Positions 1 through 7,331 of a stretch of 44,540 nt of DNA are shown here, one piece after another; positions within the stretch are counted from its first letter, which is position 1, and each line of letters starts with the position of its first letter. Source of the stretch: Neomegalonema sp. (lineage in GTDB: Bacteria; Pseudomonadota; Alphaproteobacteria; Rhodobacterales; Rhodobacteraceae); assembly GCA_022760355.1 (NCBI GenBank), contig JALEGB010000107.1, forward strand, positions 1 through 44,540, written 5' to 3'. The notes beneath the pieces are model-generated. The model was not told where the DNA came from, ran no database searches, and saw only the letters and a list, made by a program, of their open reading frames with translations. Made by a program: the position numbers and the translations under genes.

Positions 1-117
1 GCTTTTGGCTTGGTTCAGCTCCTTGGCGCAGGGATCCACCCTGCGCTGCAGTCGCTTCTCAGCCAAAAGCCGCCTGCCGAACGCTGGCTCGGACAGAATT
101 AGGAGTTCGCACCCTAG
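1..117. repeat. Family B intergenic element, partial copy cut by the window edge
   Basis: The right end (103-117) reads GAGTTCGCACCCTAG. This is the reverse complement of the left end of the complete family B element at 4680-4851, and the next bases inward are also similar, so the two copies are in opposite orientation. The interior is strongly structured. Bases 1-10 and 61-70 form a perfect 10-bp inverted repeat (GCTTTTGGCT/AGCCAAAAGC), and 27-47 contains GCGCAGGG/CCCTGCGC around a 5-base loop. The terminal CTAG contains the stop codon of the RNase T2 gene on the minus strand. I see no coding capacity. The element continues beyond the window, so its full length is unknown. Confidence 0.6.
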
Positions 118-1037
118 CGCGGCGCAGGAAGAAGCAGGTTGCGCGCGCCGCAATCTCGCAGCGCGTCCCTGCCACACCGGCGCGGCTTCAGATCTCGGGT
201 AAAGCAGACCCGAATCTCAGAGAAGGATCCGCGGCGGCATTTCACCGTCACCCCATCCCGTTTCAGGGCCGGATTGGCGCGAATGACTGCTGTTTCGATC
301 ACTTTCGGATCCATCCGCGTATCGCTGCTGAAGCTTTTCAGCTCCTTTGGCGTTTTGACCAGCGCCATCGCCTTTGACGCCGCTTCCAGATAGCCCGCAG
401 GCGACAGGCCGGAGCAGGAGCCATGCTTGCGCCATTGATAGGAAAGCAGGCCGGTGTCCGGGTTCAGATGACGAAAACGCCGCAGCAATTCGCGGCTCGG
501 GCGACGATGGGGGGTCTCACAGTTTTGCGGCCAGCCCTCCTCAAATTGCGGCCACAGCCCGTGCAGGACAAACCGAGCCCCGCGGCCGCACTGGATCGAA
601 CGCGGGCGCGTCCGGCAGAAAGTCGGCGACCAGCTCATGGCCAGCACATAATAGTCAAATCGCGCGGCGGAACGATCCGAGGAGCGGCGATCTGCCGGCC
701 GATCCAAACGCTCGTCTGCGCTGCGTCGATTGCCGCTATACTCCACCTCCGTCGCATCGCGATCGGCCGCGCGCGTTTTGACTTCGACCCGCTTGCTGCT
801 TTCGCCATGCTCGCCGCCAAGATCAAGTTGGCTTAGAACGCCAGCGCCGCCAACCAGCACCGCAACGCCGATTGCGATCAGCTGCGCCAGCGCGCCGCCG
901 CTTGATTTGCCGGATGGCGCACGCTCTCGGCGCTCGCCTCGGCGCGACACCATGGCGTCCGTATCCTGACGCCGCCGCGTCCCGCTGCGCCGCACCGCAG
1001 GGCCGCCGCCACGACCGTTATGCTCTGATCGAGACAT
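114..1037 (-). CDS. Ribonuclease T2 family protein, membrane-anchored
   Basis: RNase T2 enzymes cleave single-stranded RNA through 2',3'-cyclic phosphates, usually outside the cytoplasm. The 307-residue product has an Arg-rich N-terminus, one hydrophobic segment at about residues 47-69, an acidic/basic linker, and a T2 domain from about residue 127. The first catalytic segment FVLHGLWPQ (His159) is clear. The second reads YQWRKHGSC (Lys204, His205), with Gln where most T2 enzymes have the assisting Glu. I chose the ATG at 1037 rather than the upstream ATG at 1058 because AGAAGGAG lies 7 bases before it; the 1058 ATG has no such site. The gene is divergent from trcR. Its TAG stop is the end of a family B repeat. 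The fold assignment is secure; activity is uncertain because of the Gln. Confidence 0.85.
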   Translation of the reverse strand: MSRSEHNGRGGGPAVRRSGTRRRQDTDAMVSRRGERRERAPSGKSSGGALAQLIAIGVAVLVGGAGVLSQLDLGGEHGESSKRVEVKTRAADRDATEVEYSGNRRSADERLDRPADRRSSDRSAARFDYYVLAMSWSPTFCRTRPRSIQCGRGARFVLHGLWPQFEEGWPQNCETPHRRPSRELLRRFRHLNPDTGLLSYQWRKHGSCSGLSPAGYLEAASKAMALVKTPKELKSFSSDTRMDPKVIETAVIRANPALKRDGVTVKCRRGSFSEIRVCFTRDLKPRRCGRDALRDCGARNLLLPAPR

Positions 1038-1288
1038 TTGACTGCTCCTTCTCAACATATCGTAGGCGTTCCGCCCTTGCGCTTGGCGATCGCGCCGCTT
1101 TATTCCATCTTATCCGCATGTTCTCTAGATTGGAGTTTATCGGCAGAGAAGAAGCGACGCCCACCGGGGCGCGTCGGCGCAATTTGGCGCAACGCTTCAT
1201 CCGCCGAGCATCGCCCCTCAGCGAGCATTGTCCCACCAGACGCGCGCGACCCGCCCCCCTCGCGCGCGCACGAGTAAGGAGTATCGAA

Positions 1289-2077
1289 GTGCAGCCTTTG
1301 ATGCCAAAAGCGACAGCCGTCTGGCTGGTCGACCATACCACGCTGACCTTTGATCAGATTGCGGAGTTCGTCGGACTCCACCCGCTCGAAATTTCAGGCA
1401 TCGCCGATGGCGAGGTCGCCGCCGGGATCAAAGGTTTTGACCCGATTGCGAATAACCAGCTTACGCGCGAAGAAATTGAGCGTTGCGAAAAAAATCCGAA
1501 AGCGCGGCTGAAATTACGACCGCCGGCTAAGGCGCCGCAGCAAAAGAAGAAAGCGCCGCGCTATACGCCATTGTCGAAACGGCAGGAGCGCCCGGCCGCA
1601 ATCGCGTGGTTAGTGCGCTATCACCCCGAGCTTGCGGACGCTCAGATCTGTAAACTGCTCGGCACCACCAAGCAGACGATCGAAGCGATTCGCAATAAGA
1701 CGCACTGGAATTCATCCGGTATCCAGCCGGTCGACCCGGTAGCGCTCGGGCTGTGCCGCCAAACGGATCTGGACGCCGCGGTTGCGATTGCATCCGAAAA
1801 GCGCGCGGAAATCGCCGCAGCCGCGCCAAGACCTGATTTGGGCGACGCGTTGATGTCAGTTGAAACGTCATTGACGTCAGATCCGCGGTTCGAAGGCGCG
1901 GATCAACCAACAGAGTCGGCCGGCTTTGAACAGCCGAATCCATTTGGAGATACGGACCCTCCGGCGCGCAGCGAATCGGAAGAGGGGCCGTCGGTGGACC
2001 CAGAGGCCCTCTTTAACTTGCCCGCTGCGGAGGAGGAAAAAGAAGAGGAAGCGCCTCAGGATCCGTTCAAAAGCTAG
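1289..2077 (+). CDS. trcR: DUF1013 cell-cycle transcriptional regulator, TrcR family
   Basis: The 262-residue protein belongs to the DUF1013 family, which is restricted to alphaproteobacteria and annotated as the cell-cycle transcriptional regulator TrcR. The N-terminal core MPKATAVWLVDHTTLTFDQI and a second helix-turn-helix-like stretch (AIAWLVRYHPELADAQICKL) suggest two similar DNA-binding units joined by a Lys/Pro-rich linker. The segment TKQTIEAIRNKTHW is typical of the family. The last 70 or so residues are acidic and low in complexity. I chose GTG at 1289 because AAGGAG ends 7 bases upstream; the ATG at 1301 is in frame but too far from it. The long in-frame extension back to 872 lies antisense to the RNase gene and is not coding. 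The TAG stop is also the first three bases of a family A repeat. Confidence 0.87.
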   Translation: MQPLMPKATAVWLVDHTTLTFDQIAEFVGLHPLEISGIADGEVAAGIKGFDPIANNQLTREEIERCEKNPKARLKLRPPAKAPQQKKKAPRYTPLSKRQERPAAIAWLVRYHPELADAQICKLLGTTKQTIEAIRNKTHWNSSGIQPVDPVALGLCRQTDLDAAVAIASEKRAEIAAAAPRPDLGDALMSVETSLTSDPRFEGADQPTESAGFEQPNPFGDTDPPARSESEEGPSVDPEALFNLPAAEEEKEEEAPQDPFKS

Positions 2078-2179
2078 AGCGTGCGCCGACCAAGTGGATA
2101 CCGGTTGGCGGGAACAGCACGCGACAAAACAAAGAGTTAGAGCCTTTCGCCGATCCAACTTGATCGGCGAAAGCTCTAG
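2075..2179. repeat. Family A palindromic intergenic element, copy 1
   Basis: The element starts TAGAGC (its TAG is the trcR stop codon) and ends GCTCTAG. Its 3' half is a hairpin: TAGAGC at 2138-2143, then TTTCGCCGATC (2145-2155) paired with GATCGGCGAAA (2162-2172) around the loop CAACTT, then GCTCTA. The middle segment GCGACAAAACAA precedes AGAGTTAGAGC, and the copy at 44310 carries nearly the same module. The hairpin lies between the convergent trcR and aminotransferase genes and could act as a bidirectional terminator, although it lacks a T-run. It resembles the mosaic hairpin elements of Hyphomicrobiales, from memory only. Confidence 0.75.
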
Positions 2180-2215
2180 GGCGGTCGCGCGGCGCAAGCT
2201 GGCGACCCGCGCGGC

Positions 2216-3430
2216 CTACACGCGGAGCGACTCGCCCAGCAGCGCCGCGGCGGCGGAAACGCCGCCATGTGCGCCCGGCCAGCCCAACGCCGTCATCGCC
2301 AATTCGACCGCGCCCAATGCGCCGAGCGCCATTGGGGCATTCCAATGCCCCATATGCGCGATCCGGAAGCCCCGGTCGGGCGGCGTCAAGTCGCCCGTCG
2401 GCACGCCAATCGCGACGCCGCAATTCTCCAGGCAAAATCGCCGCAGCGCGCCCGAATCGAGGCCTTCCGCGGCGACCAAGGTGGTGACCGTATCGCACCG
2501 CTCCGCCGGCTCGGGCGCGTAGAAGGTCATCGCGCCCCCTGCGGACCAATGCTGAACGGCGGCCCGGGTGGCGTTCGCCAGTAGTTTATGACGCGCCCAG
2601 GCCGCCTCGAGGCCCTCTTCACGAAGCAGCAGATCCAACGCCCGGCGCAACGCGTAGAGCAGCTGCATCGGCGGCGTGCCGCAGTATTTCATATAGTGGA
2701 TCTCGCCAAGCCGCTCATCCCAGCCCCAATAGCGGCTGTGCAGGTCGGCGCCGCCGCGCATCGCCCAGGCCCGTGGCCCGACCGCCAGAAAAGCCAGCCC
2801 CGGCGGCGTCATGAGCCCCTTCTGCGAGCCGGTCAGCGCCAGATCGACGCCCCAAGCATCCATTTCAAACGGCATGCATCCAATCGATGCGACCCCGTCG
2901 ACGCCATACAGAGCCGGATGCCCTGCGGCGGATATCGCGGCGCGAATGGCGGCCAGGTCGTTCACGGTGCTGGAGGCGGTGTCGATCTGGACGGTGAGCA
3001 CCGCTTTGTACCGCTGCTCATCGCCGTGCGACGTCAGATCGTCCCGCAGCCGCGCCTCCACAGCATTCGCATCGACGGCGCGACCGGGGCGGCCAGGCAG
3101 GATGTCAACGTCGACGCCAAGCGTTTGCGCCATCTCGCCCCAGCCCTTCGCAAAGGATCCGGAGTCCAGCACCAATACCCGATCGCCACGGCTGAGGGTG
3201 TTGGCCAAGGCGGCCTCCCAGCCGCCATGACCGTTGGCGATATAGATGAAAGTCCGCGCCGCCTCGGTCCGAAACACCTTTCGCAGGTCCGTCAGCAACC
3301 CGTCGGTCAGGGCCGCCGCCTCGTCGCCATATATGTCGATCGACTGAGCGTGCATCGCCTGCAGCACCTCATCGGGCAGGTTGGTTGGGCCCGGAAAAGC
3401 AATCAGCTTGCGTCCATGCGAAAGCGGCAT
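2216..3430 (-). CDS. Class V aminotransferase, alanine-glyoxylate / serine-pyruvate type
   Basis: PLP-dependent transaminases of this group transfer the amino group of alanine or serine to glyoxylate or pyruvate in the cytoplasm. The 404-residue length fits. The N-terminal substrate segment FPGPTNLPD (residues 12-20) is present, as is the catalytic core LALTGSQKGLMTPPG, where Lys204 is the expected Schiff-base lysine. The Asp and neighbours of the cofactor pocket (YGVDGVASIG) precede it. I chose the start at MPLSHGRK because homology begins there; the longer frame to 3529 adds 33 unconvincing residues. The Shine-Dalgarno site is weak (AGGT). The gene converges on trcR and is divergent from the SDR gene. 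The exact substrate cannot be read from sequence; in an ethylmalonyl-CoA or C1/C2 metabolism a glyoxylate role is plausible. Confidence 0.85.
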   Translation of the reverse strand: MPLSHGRKLIAFPGPTNLPDEVLQAMHAQSIDIYGDEAAALTDGLLTDLRKVFRTEAARTFIYIANGHGGWEAALANTLSRGDRVLVLDSGSFAKGWGEMAQTLGVDVDILPGRPGRAVDANAVEARLRDDLTSHGDEQRYKAVLTVQIDTASSTVNDLAAIRAAISAAGHPALYGVDGVASIGCMPFEMDAWGVDLALTGSQKGLMTPPGLAFLAVGPRAWAMRGGADLHSRYWGWDERLGEIHYMKYCGTPPMQLLYALRRALDLLLREEGLEAAWARHKLLANATRAAVQHWSAGGAMTFYAPEPAERCDTVTTLVAAEGLDSGALRRFCLENCGVAIGVPTGDLTPPDRGFRIAHMGHWNAPMALGALGAVELAMTALGWPGAHGGVSAAAALLGESLRV

Positions 3431-3777
3431 CGGTGACCTGTTCGTGGCAATGAAGGAATGGAGGAAGGCCTGAACATTGGCCGCCGTTCGTCGTCTTGTC
3501 CAATCAAAGCCTGAGATTACATCGATCACGCGCCTTGTCGGCGCAGCTCGGCGAGGCCGCCAAGCAATTGATAAGCGGCGATTATCCTACAAGGCCTCAG
3601 GCAGAACGCGATGCGTGGCTCGCTTCGGCGTTGCAAAACCTCTTTAAAACAGCGCGCTAGCATGAACGAACGCGCCGGCTTCCGCCTCAAGCCCCCTAGC
3701 CGCCGCCCCCATGAGTCGATAGGTTGCGCCAACGAGCGACAGCCGCCTTGTCGGCGCGTGATGGAAACGGAGACTTC
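3431..3777. other. Divergent intergenic region, no gene seen
   Basis: This stretch of 347 bases separates the starts of the aminotransferase and the SDR gene. Reading frames across it have no convincing start site or family match. A 13-base direct repeat, GCCTTGTCGGCGC, occurs at 3532-3544 and 3745-3757; the second copy lies just ahead of the SDR start. I see no clear -35/-10 pair. Confidence 0.5.
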
Positions 3778-4581
3778 ATGCAGCAGTTCGAAGGCAAGAC
3801 CGTCATCGTAACCGGCGCTGCGCGGGGCGTCGGCAGAGCCATTGCGGAGAAGCTGTTTGAGCGCGGCGCCAACGTTATGCTGGCTGATGCGGATGAAGCG
3901 AAGCTGCAAGCCACCAAGAAAGCGTTGCCGATTGAAAGCGGCCGCATCGCCGGCTTCACCTGCGATGTGACGCAGAAGTTCGGCGTCAATAACCTCATCG
4001 CTGCGACAATCGACGCCTATGATCAAATCGATGCGCTGATCACGACCGCGCCAGATTTTGAGCGCGGCGATCCAATGACGCTGCCGGTTGAGGCGATTGA
4101 TCGGGCCATCGCCGCCAATGTGCGCTCGGCCTTCCTATTGAGCCAAGCCGTCGCCGCGAAAATGATCGCGCGCGCCAAAGCGGCCGAGAAGGAAAAAGCT
4201 CAGGGGGCGATTGTCCACGTATCGGCATTGTCCGGCCGCCTCTCGTCGCCCGAAGTCGCGGCGCACGCCATCTCCTGCGCCGCAATCGATCAATTAACCC
4301 GATCATTCGCAGCGACTCTGGCGGATGCGGGCCTTCGAGTGAACGGCGTCGCGCCCGGCGGCATACTGACGGACGCGCTCCGGACAGCGCTTGCCGGCGA
4401 CCCGCAGCTTCGCCCCTCGCTCATCTCCAGCACGCCGCTGGGGAGGATCGGAGAAACAACGGAAGCCGCGGAGGCCGCTCTTTTTCTGATCTCTGATGCG
4501 GCGAGCTTCATCACCGGTCAGATTCTGGTCGTTGATGGCGGGCGCTCCGTGCTGGATCCGGTGGCCGCAACGAACCTTTAG
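3778..4581 (+). CDS. SDR-fold protein lacking the canonical catalytic residues
   Basis: The 267-residue protein has a Rossmann fold of the short-chain dehydrogenase/reductase type. The nucleotide motif TGAARGVG (12-19) is intact, as are the C-terminal family features RVNGVAPGGI and ITGQILVVDGG. The catalytic parts are not. The NNAG region reads LITTAP (87-92). Aligning on the following Gly puts Ala150 where the catalytic Ser should be. The YxxxK motif reads HAISC, giving His163 and Cys167. Only the helix-4 Asn (Asn114) remains. From memory, related alphaproteobacterial proteins keep the Tyr but lack the Lys, so this may be a nucleotide-binding or regulatory protein rather than an enzyme. I chose the start at MQQFEG, with CGGAG upstream. 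The TAG stop is the first codon of a family A repeat. Confidence 0.8.
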   Translation: MQQFEGKTVIVTGAARGVGRAIAEKLFERGANVMLADADEAKLQATKKALPIESGRIAGFTCDVTQKFGVNNLIAATIDAYDQIDALITTAPDFERGDPMTLPVEAIDRAIAANVRSAFLLSQAVAAKMIARAKAAEKEKAQGAIVHVSALSGRLSSPEVAAHAISCAAIDQLTRSFAATLADAGLRVNGVAPGGILTDALRTALAGDPQLRPSLISSTPLGRIGETTEAAEAALFLISDAASFITGQILVVDGGRSVLDPVAATNL

Positions 4582-4683
4582 AGTGATTTCAAATCGAATG
4601 CGCGCATTCGATGACTCGGAAATCGCGACCACCCAAAGAGACAGAGCATTTGCATGACCGCAACTGTTTCGAAAATGCTCTAG
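4579..4683. repeat. Family A palindromic intergenic element, copy 2
   Basis: The element begins TAGAGTGATTTC, where TAG is the stop codon of the SDR gene. It contains a perfect 20-bp palindrome, ATCGAATGCG/CGCATTCGAT (4593-4612), then the family core GAAATCGCGACC, then a hairpin AGAGCATTT (4643-4651) with AAATGCTCT (4673-4681), and ends GCTCTAG. Its last CTAG (4680-4683) is shared with the left end of the family B element. The layout matches the copies at 17771 and 44310 although the hairpin sequences differ, so structure rather than sequence appears conserved. Confidence 0.75.
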
Positions 4684-4851
4684 GGTGCGAACTCATAAAT
4701 CTGGTCGTCGCCAGCCCGCCAAACGCGCTTTTGGGGTGCGTCAGCGGCGCCTGAGGGTGGGGGAGGCGGCGCAGCCCGCGCGCCGCTTCCTGCTTGGGCA
4801 AGGTCCTGAAAACGCGCTGAGAACAGCCGGATTCAGGCGTTCGCACCCTAG
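4680..4851. repeat. Family B element, complete, MITE-like
   Basis: This 172-bp element is bounded by perfect 13-bp terminal inverted repeats, CTAGGGTGCGAAC (4680-4692) and GTTCGCACCCTAG (4839-4851). It contains no transposase frame. The left end closely matches the element that ends at 117. The outer CTAG on the right supplies the TAG stop of asd on the minus strand, and the outer CTAG on the left overlaps the end of a family A element. Size, terminal repeats and lack of coding suggest a miniature inverted-repeat element moved in trans. Direct CTAG repeats at both ends would fit a 4-bp target duplication, but could equally be part of the terminus. Confidence 0.7.
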
Positions 4852-5867
4852 CCCTTCTTCAAACAGCGCTGGCCGAGAAGCTCCGCAATTTGCACGGCGT
4901 TGAGCGCGGCGCCTTTGCGAAGATTGTCGGAGACAATCCAAAGGTTCAGGCCATTCTCGATCGTCGAATCTTCGCGGATCCGGCTGATAAAAGTCGCATA
5001 ATCGCCAGCGCATTCCACCGGCGTCGCGTAGCCGCCATCCTCGCGCTTATCGAAGACCATCAGACCTGGCGCTTCGCGAAGGATCTCCCGCGCCTCGTCC
5101 GCGGACAGCTCTTCCTCGAACTCGATGTTCACCGCCTCGCTATGACCAACGAACACCGGCACGCGCACGCAGGTCGCCGTGACCTTGATGGCCGGATCGA
5201 CGATCTTCTTCGTCTCCGCAACCATCTTCCATTCCTCTTTGGTCGAACCATCATCGAGGAACACATCGATATGCGGGATCACGTTAAACGCGATCTGCTT
5301 CGTGAACTTCGTTGGGGTCGGCTCGTCATTGACGAAGATGCCTTTGGTCTGGGTCCAAAGCTCATCCATCCCCTCTTTGCCGGCGCCGGAGACCGACTGA
5401 TAGGTCGACACGACGACCCGCTTGATTTTCGCGCGATCATGCAGCGGCTTCAGCGCGACGACCATTTGCGCCGTCGAGCAATTGGGGTTGGCGATGATAT
5501 GCCGCTTTGCGTATTGCTCCACCGCGTCCGGGTTTACTTCCGGAACGATCAGCGGCACATCCGGAGCGTAGCGGTAGAGCGACGAATTATCGATGACGAC
5601 GCAACCGGCGGCGGCGGCGCGCGGCGCGTAGGTTTGGGTCGGACCCGAACCGATTGCGAACAGCGCGATATCCCAGCCGTTGAAATCGAAATCCTCGATA
5701 TCGTCGGTCTTGAGCGTCTTATCGCCAAAGCTCACTTCCGTGCCCAACGACCGCCGCGACGCCAGCGCCGCGATCTCGTCAACCGGAAATTCGCGCTCGG
5801 CCAGAATGGTTAGCATCTCTCTGCCAACATTGCCGGTGGCGCCCGCTACAACAACGCGATACCCCAT
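4848..5867 (-). CDS. asd: Aspartate-semialdehyde dehydrogenase
   Basis: The enzyme reduces L-aspartyl-4-phosphate to aspartate semialdehyde with NADPH, the branch point to lysine/diaminopimelate, threonine and methionine. The 339 residues match the usual length. The NADP motif GATGNVG (9-15), the active-site Cys130 in NPNCSTAQ, and the RVPVFVGHSEAV segment with the expected catalytic His242 are all present. I chose the start at MGYRVVVAG because TAGGA lies 7 bases upstream; the longer frame to 5927 has no ribosome site. The TAG stop is formed by the terminal CTAG of the adjacent family B repeat. The gene is single and not in an operon. Confidence 0.95.
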   Translation of the reverse strand: MGYRVVVAGATGNVGREMLTILAEREFPVDEIAALASRRSLGTEVSFGDKTLKTDDIEDFDFNGWDIALFAIGSGPTQTYAPRAAAAGCVVIDNSSLYRYAPDVPLIVPEVNPDAVEQYAKRHIIANPNCSTAQMVVALKPLHDRAKIKRVVVSTYQSVSGAGKEGMDELWTQTKGIFVNDEPTPTKFTKQIAFNVIPHIDVFLDDGSTKEEWKMVAETKKIVDPAIKVTATCVRVPVFVGHSEAVNIEFEEELSADEAREILREAPGLMVFDKREDGGYATPVECAGDYATFISRIREDSTIENGLNLWIVSDNLRKGAALNAVQIAELLGQRCLKKG

Positions 5868-6018
5868 TTTCGTCCTACCTATATTGCATTTGAAACCGGC
5901 GCCTAGCACGACCGCTGGGAAAAGCAAAGCGCCGCCGCCCGCTGACGCGCCTTCTCTTCTCGACCCATGCGGAGCGGGAACGGCAAGAAGATAGCCTTAC
6001 GTTGTTAGGGAGATCCCG

Positions 6019-6420
6019 ATGAAGAACGTCCTAATTCGCCTGATCGCCATATGCGCCGCTGTGCTTTCCATGGCGAGCGCCCCCGCCCTCGCCGACTCGC
6101 CTCGCGTCATCGACGCCAAGGGAATCCTGGTGGACACGCGGGACGGCGTCGAAATCTGGACTTTTGAGGTTACGATCGCCCATGCCGACACGGGGTGGGA
6201 TCATTACGCCAATGCGTTTGAGATCCTGGCCGTTGACGGTTCTGTTCTCGGCCTACGCACGCTGTATCATCCGCATGAGGATGAGCAGCCCTTCACCCGC
6301 TCCCTGACAAAAGTGAAGATCCCGGCGGGTACCCAAAAAGTGATCATCCGCGCGCATGATACGGTGCACGGCTACAGCAAATCACATCTCGAGCTGAAAC
6401 TGACGCGGCCGAAGAAATAG
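6019..6420 (+). CDS. Small conserved exported protein of unknown function
   Basis: The 133-residue protein has a clear Sec signal peptide (MKNVLIRLIAICAAVLSMAS, cleavage likely after the ALA at about residues 23-25), leaving a mature protein of about 108 residues. The mature part looks like a small beta-sandwich, with alternating strands and the motif HADTGWDHYANAFEILAVDG followed by TLYHPHEDEQPFTRSL. The clustered His and acidic residues could bind a metal, but that is only inference. Similar exported proteins occur in other alphaproteobacteria as hypothetical proteins, from memory. GGGAG lies 7 bases before the ATG. The gene stands alone. Confidence 0.75.
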   Translation: MKNVLIRLIAICAAVLSMASAPALADSPRVIDAKGILVDTRDGVEIWTFEVTIAHADTGWDHYANAFEILAVDGSVLGLRTLYHPHEDEQPFTRSLTKVKIPAGTQKVIIRAHDTVHGYSKSHLELKLTRPKK

Positions 6421-6884
6421 GCCCGCAAGCGCCCGCCGCGACGCCGGCTGATGGGCGCGCCAAGATGACCGCTCCGCGGCGGCCTCAGCGGCCCTGCGGG
6501 CAACCGCGACATGCTCGCCGGCGGGATCACCCAGAAGGTCGAGGACATGCCCGAGACCGCGGGCACGGCGCTGTGCTGGCTGGCGAGGGTGGGGGCATCC
6601 GGTCTTAGTGGAAAAGCGGGCTAACCGATCACAGACTATGATTTCTGCAATGGGCCAAATCCGGACTCGGCTGCTCGTTTAGAGTCGCTCTTGCGCCACG
6701 TCAGCTTCCGGTTAACGATAGCGGAAGGACGAAGTGCGAGGGAGACAGCGGAATCTGACCCAGAGGGGACCAAGGAGCAAAGCAACCAGCAAGTTCGGTG
6801 TTGGTGCAACGGTTTACACGACACATTGGTGACTAGATATTGGCTGTCGTAATTTTGCACGGCGAAATGAGAGGTCAGTTACAG
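6421..6884. other. Intergenic region with a possible decayed coding remnant
   Basis: Bases 6469-6624 hold an open plus frame between two stops. Its last part, from the ATG at 6511, reads MLAGGITQKVEDMPETAGTA and ends in a TAA at 6622-6624. It reads like ordinary protein, but the frame is interrupted upstream by TGA at 6466 and I recognise no family. From about 6630 the base composition shifts to lower GC and continues so into the pentapeptide-repeat gene. I see no clear promoter in the remaining 200 or so bases. Confidence 0.35.
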
Positions 6885-7331
6885 ATGTCGGACAACGATC
6901 AAGGCAAAAAGAACATAAATAAACCATTTGACGGACCTCAGCTGCAAAATGGCAAATTCTCGGCAGCTGACATGGCTAACACCAATTTTGATAGCGTGAA
7001 TTTGAGCGGAGCTCGATTCTTTGCAGTCCTTTCTGGCGCATCATTTGACAACTGTAATTTGTCGAACACGACGCTTACTAACGTAAATTTAGCCGAAGCC
7101 TCGTTCGACAATGTGAACTTGAGTAACGCAAAGTTTCATAACATAAATCTGTCAGGCGCAGAATTTGACTATCTAAACATGCGCGACGTCCAGGTAACAC
7201 GGGCAGACATTACAGGAATGAAGATCGATGGCATTCCGGTTTCAGATTTCATAGCGGCTTACGATGAAAAACATGGTTTAGCGCCTGAAAATGACGGTGT
7301 CATAGACAGGGAGCCGGAAGCAGAGAAATAA
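6885..7331 (+). CDS. Pentapeptide-repeat protein
   Basis: The 148-residue product consists of a short polar N-terminus, a tandem pentapeptide array at about residues 25-112 with the pattern A/N-(F/L)-x-x-x (for example ASFDNVNLSNAKFHNINLSG), and an acidic C-terminal tail. Such arrays fold as a right-handed quadrilateral beta-helix. Some members mimic DNA and bind gyrase, and many have no known role. I chose the ATG at 6885 as the start because AGAGG lies about 10 bases upstream; in-frame ATG 6867 and TTG 6840 are alternatives. Base composition differs from the neighbours: I counted 24 G+C in the 60 bases from 7081, while flanking genes are visibly much richer. That suggests recent transfer. 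Function is not predictable. Confidence 0.8.
   Translation: MSDNDQGKKNINKPFDGPQLQNGKFSAADMANTNFDSVNLSGARFFAVLSGASFDNCNLSNTTLTNVNLAEASFDNVNLSNAKFHNINLSGAEFDYLNMRDVQVTRADITGMKIDGIPVSDFIAAYDEKHGLAPENDGVIDREPEAEK

Noticed and set aside
2067-2197. Apparent small protein-coding frames across the repeat, containing Cys-rich words such as FVACC
   Set aside because: The same peptide arises from the other copy of this repeat module at 44360-44420, so it is a translation of the palindromic element and not a gene.
2588-3436. A 282-codon plus-strand frame
   Set aside because: It is antisense to the aminotransferase, whose PLP-lysine region is clear.
3532-3757. 13-base direct repeat GCCTTGTCGGCGC on both sides of a 200-base stretch
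   Set aside because: Too short and GC-rich to mean much; no mobile gene lies between the copies.
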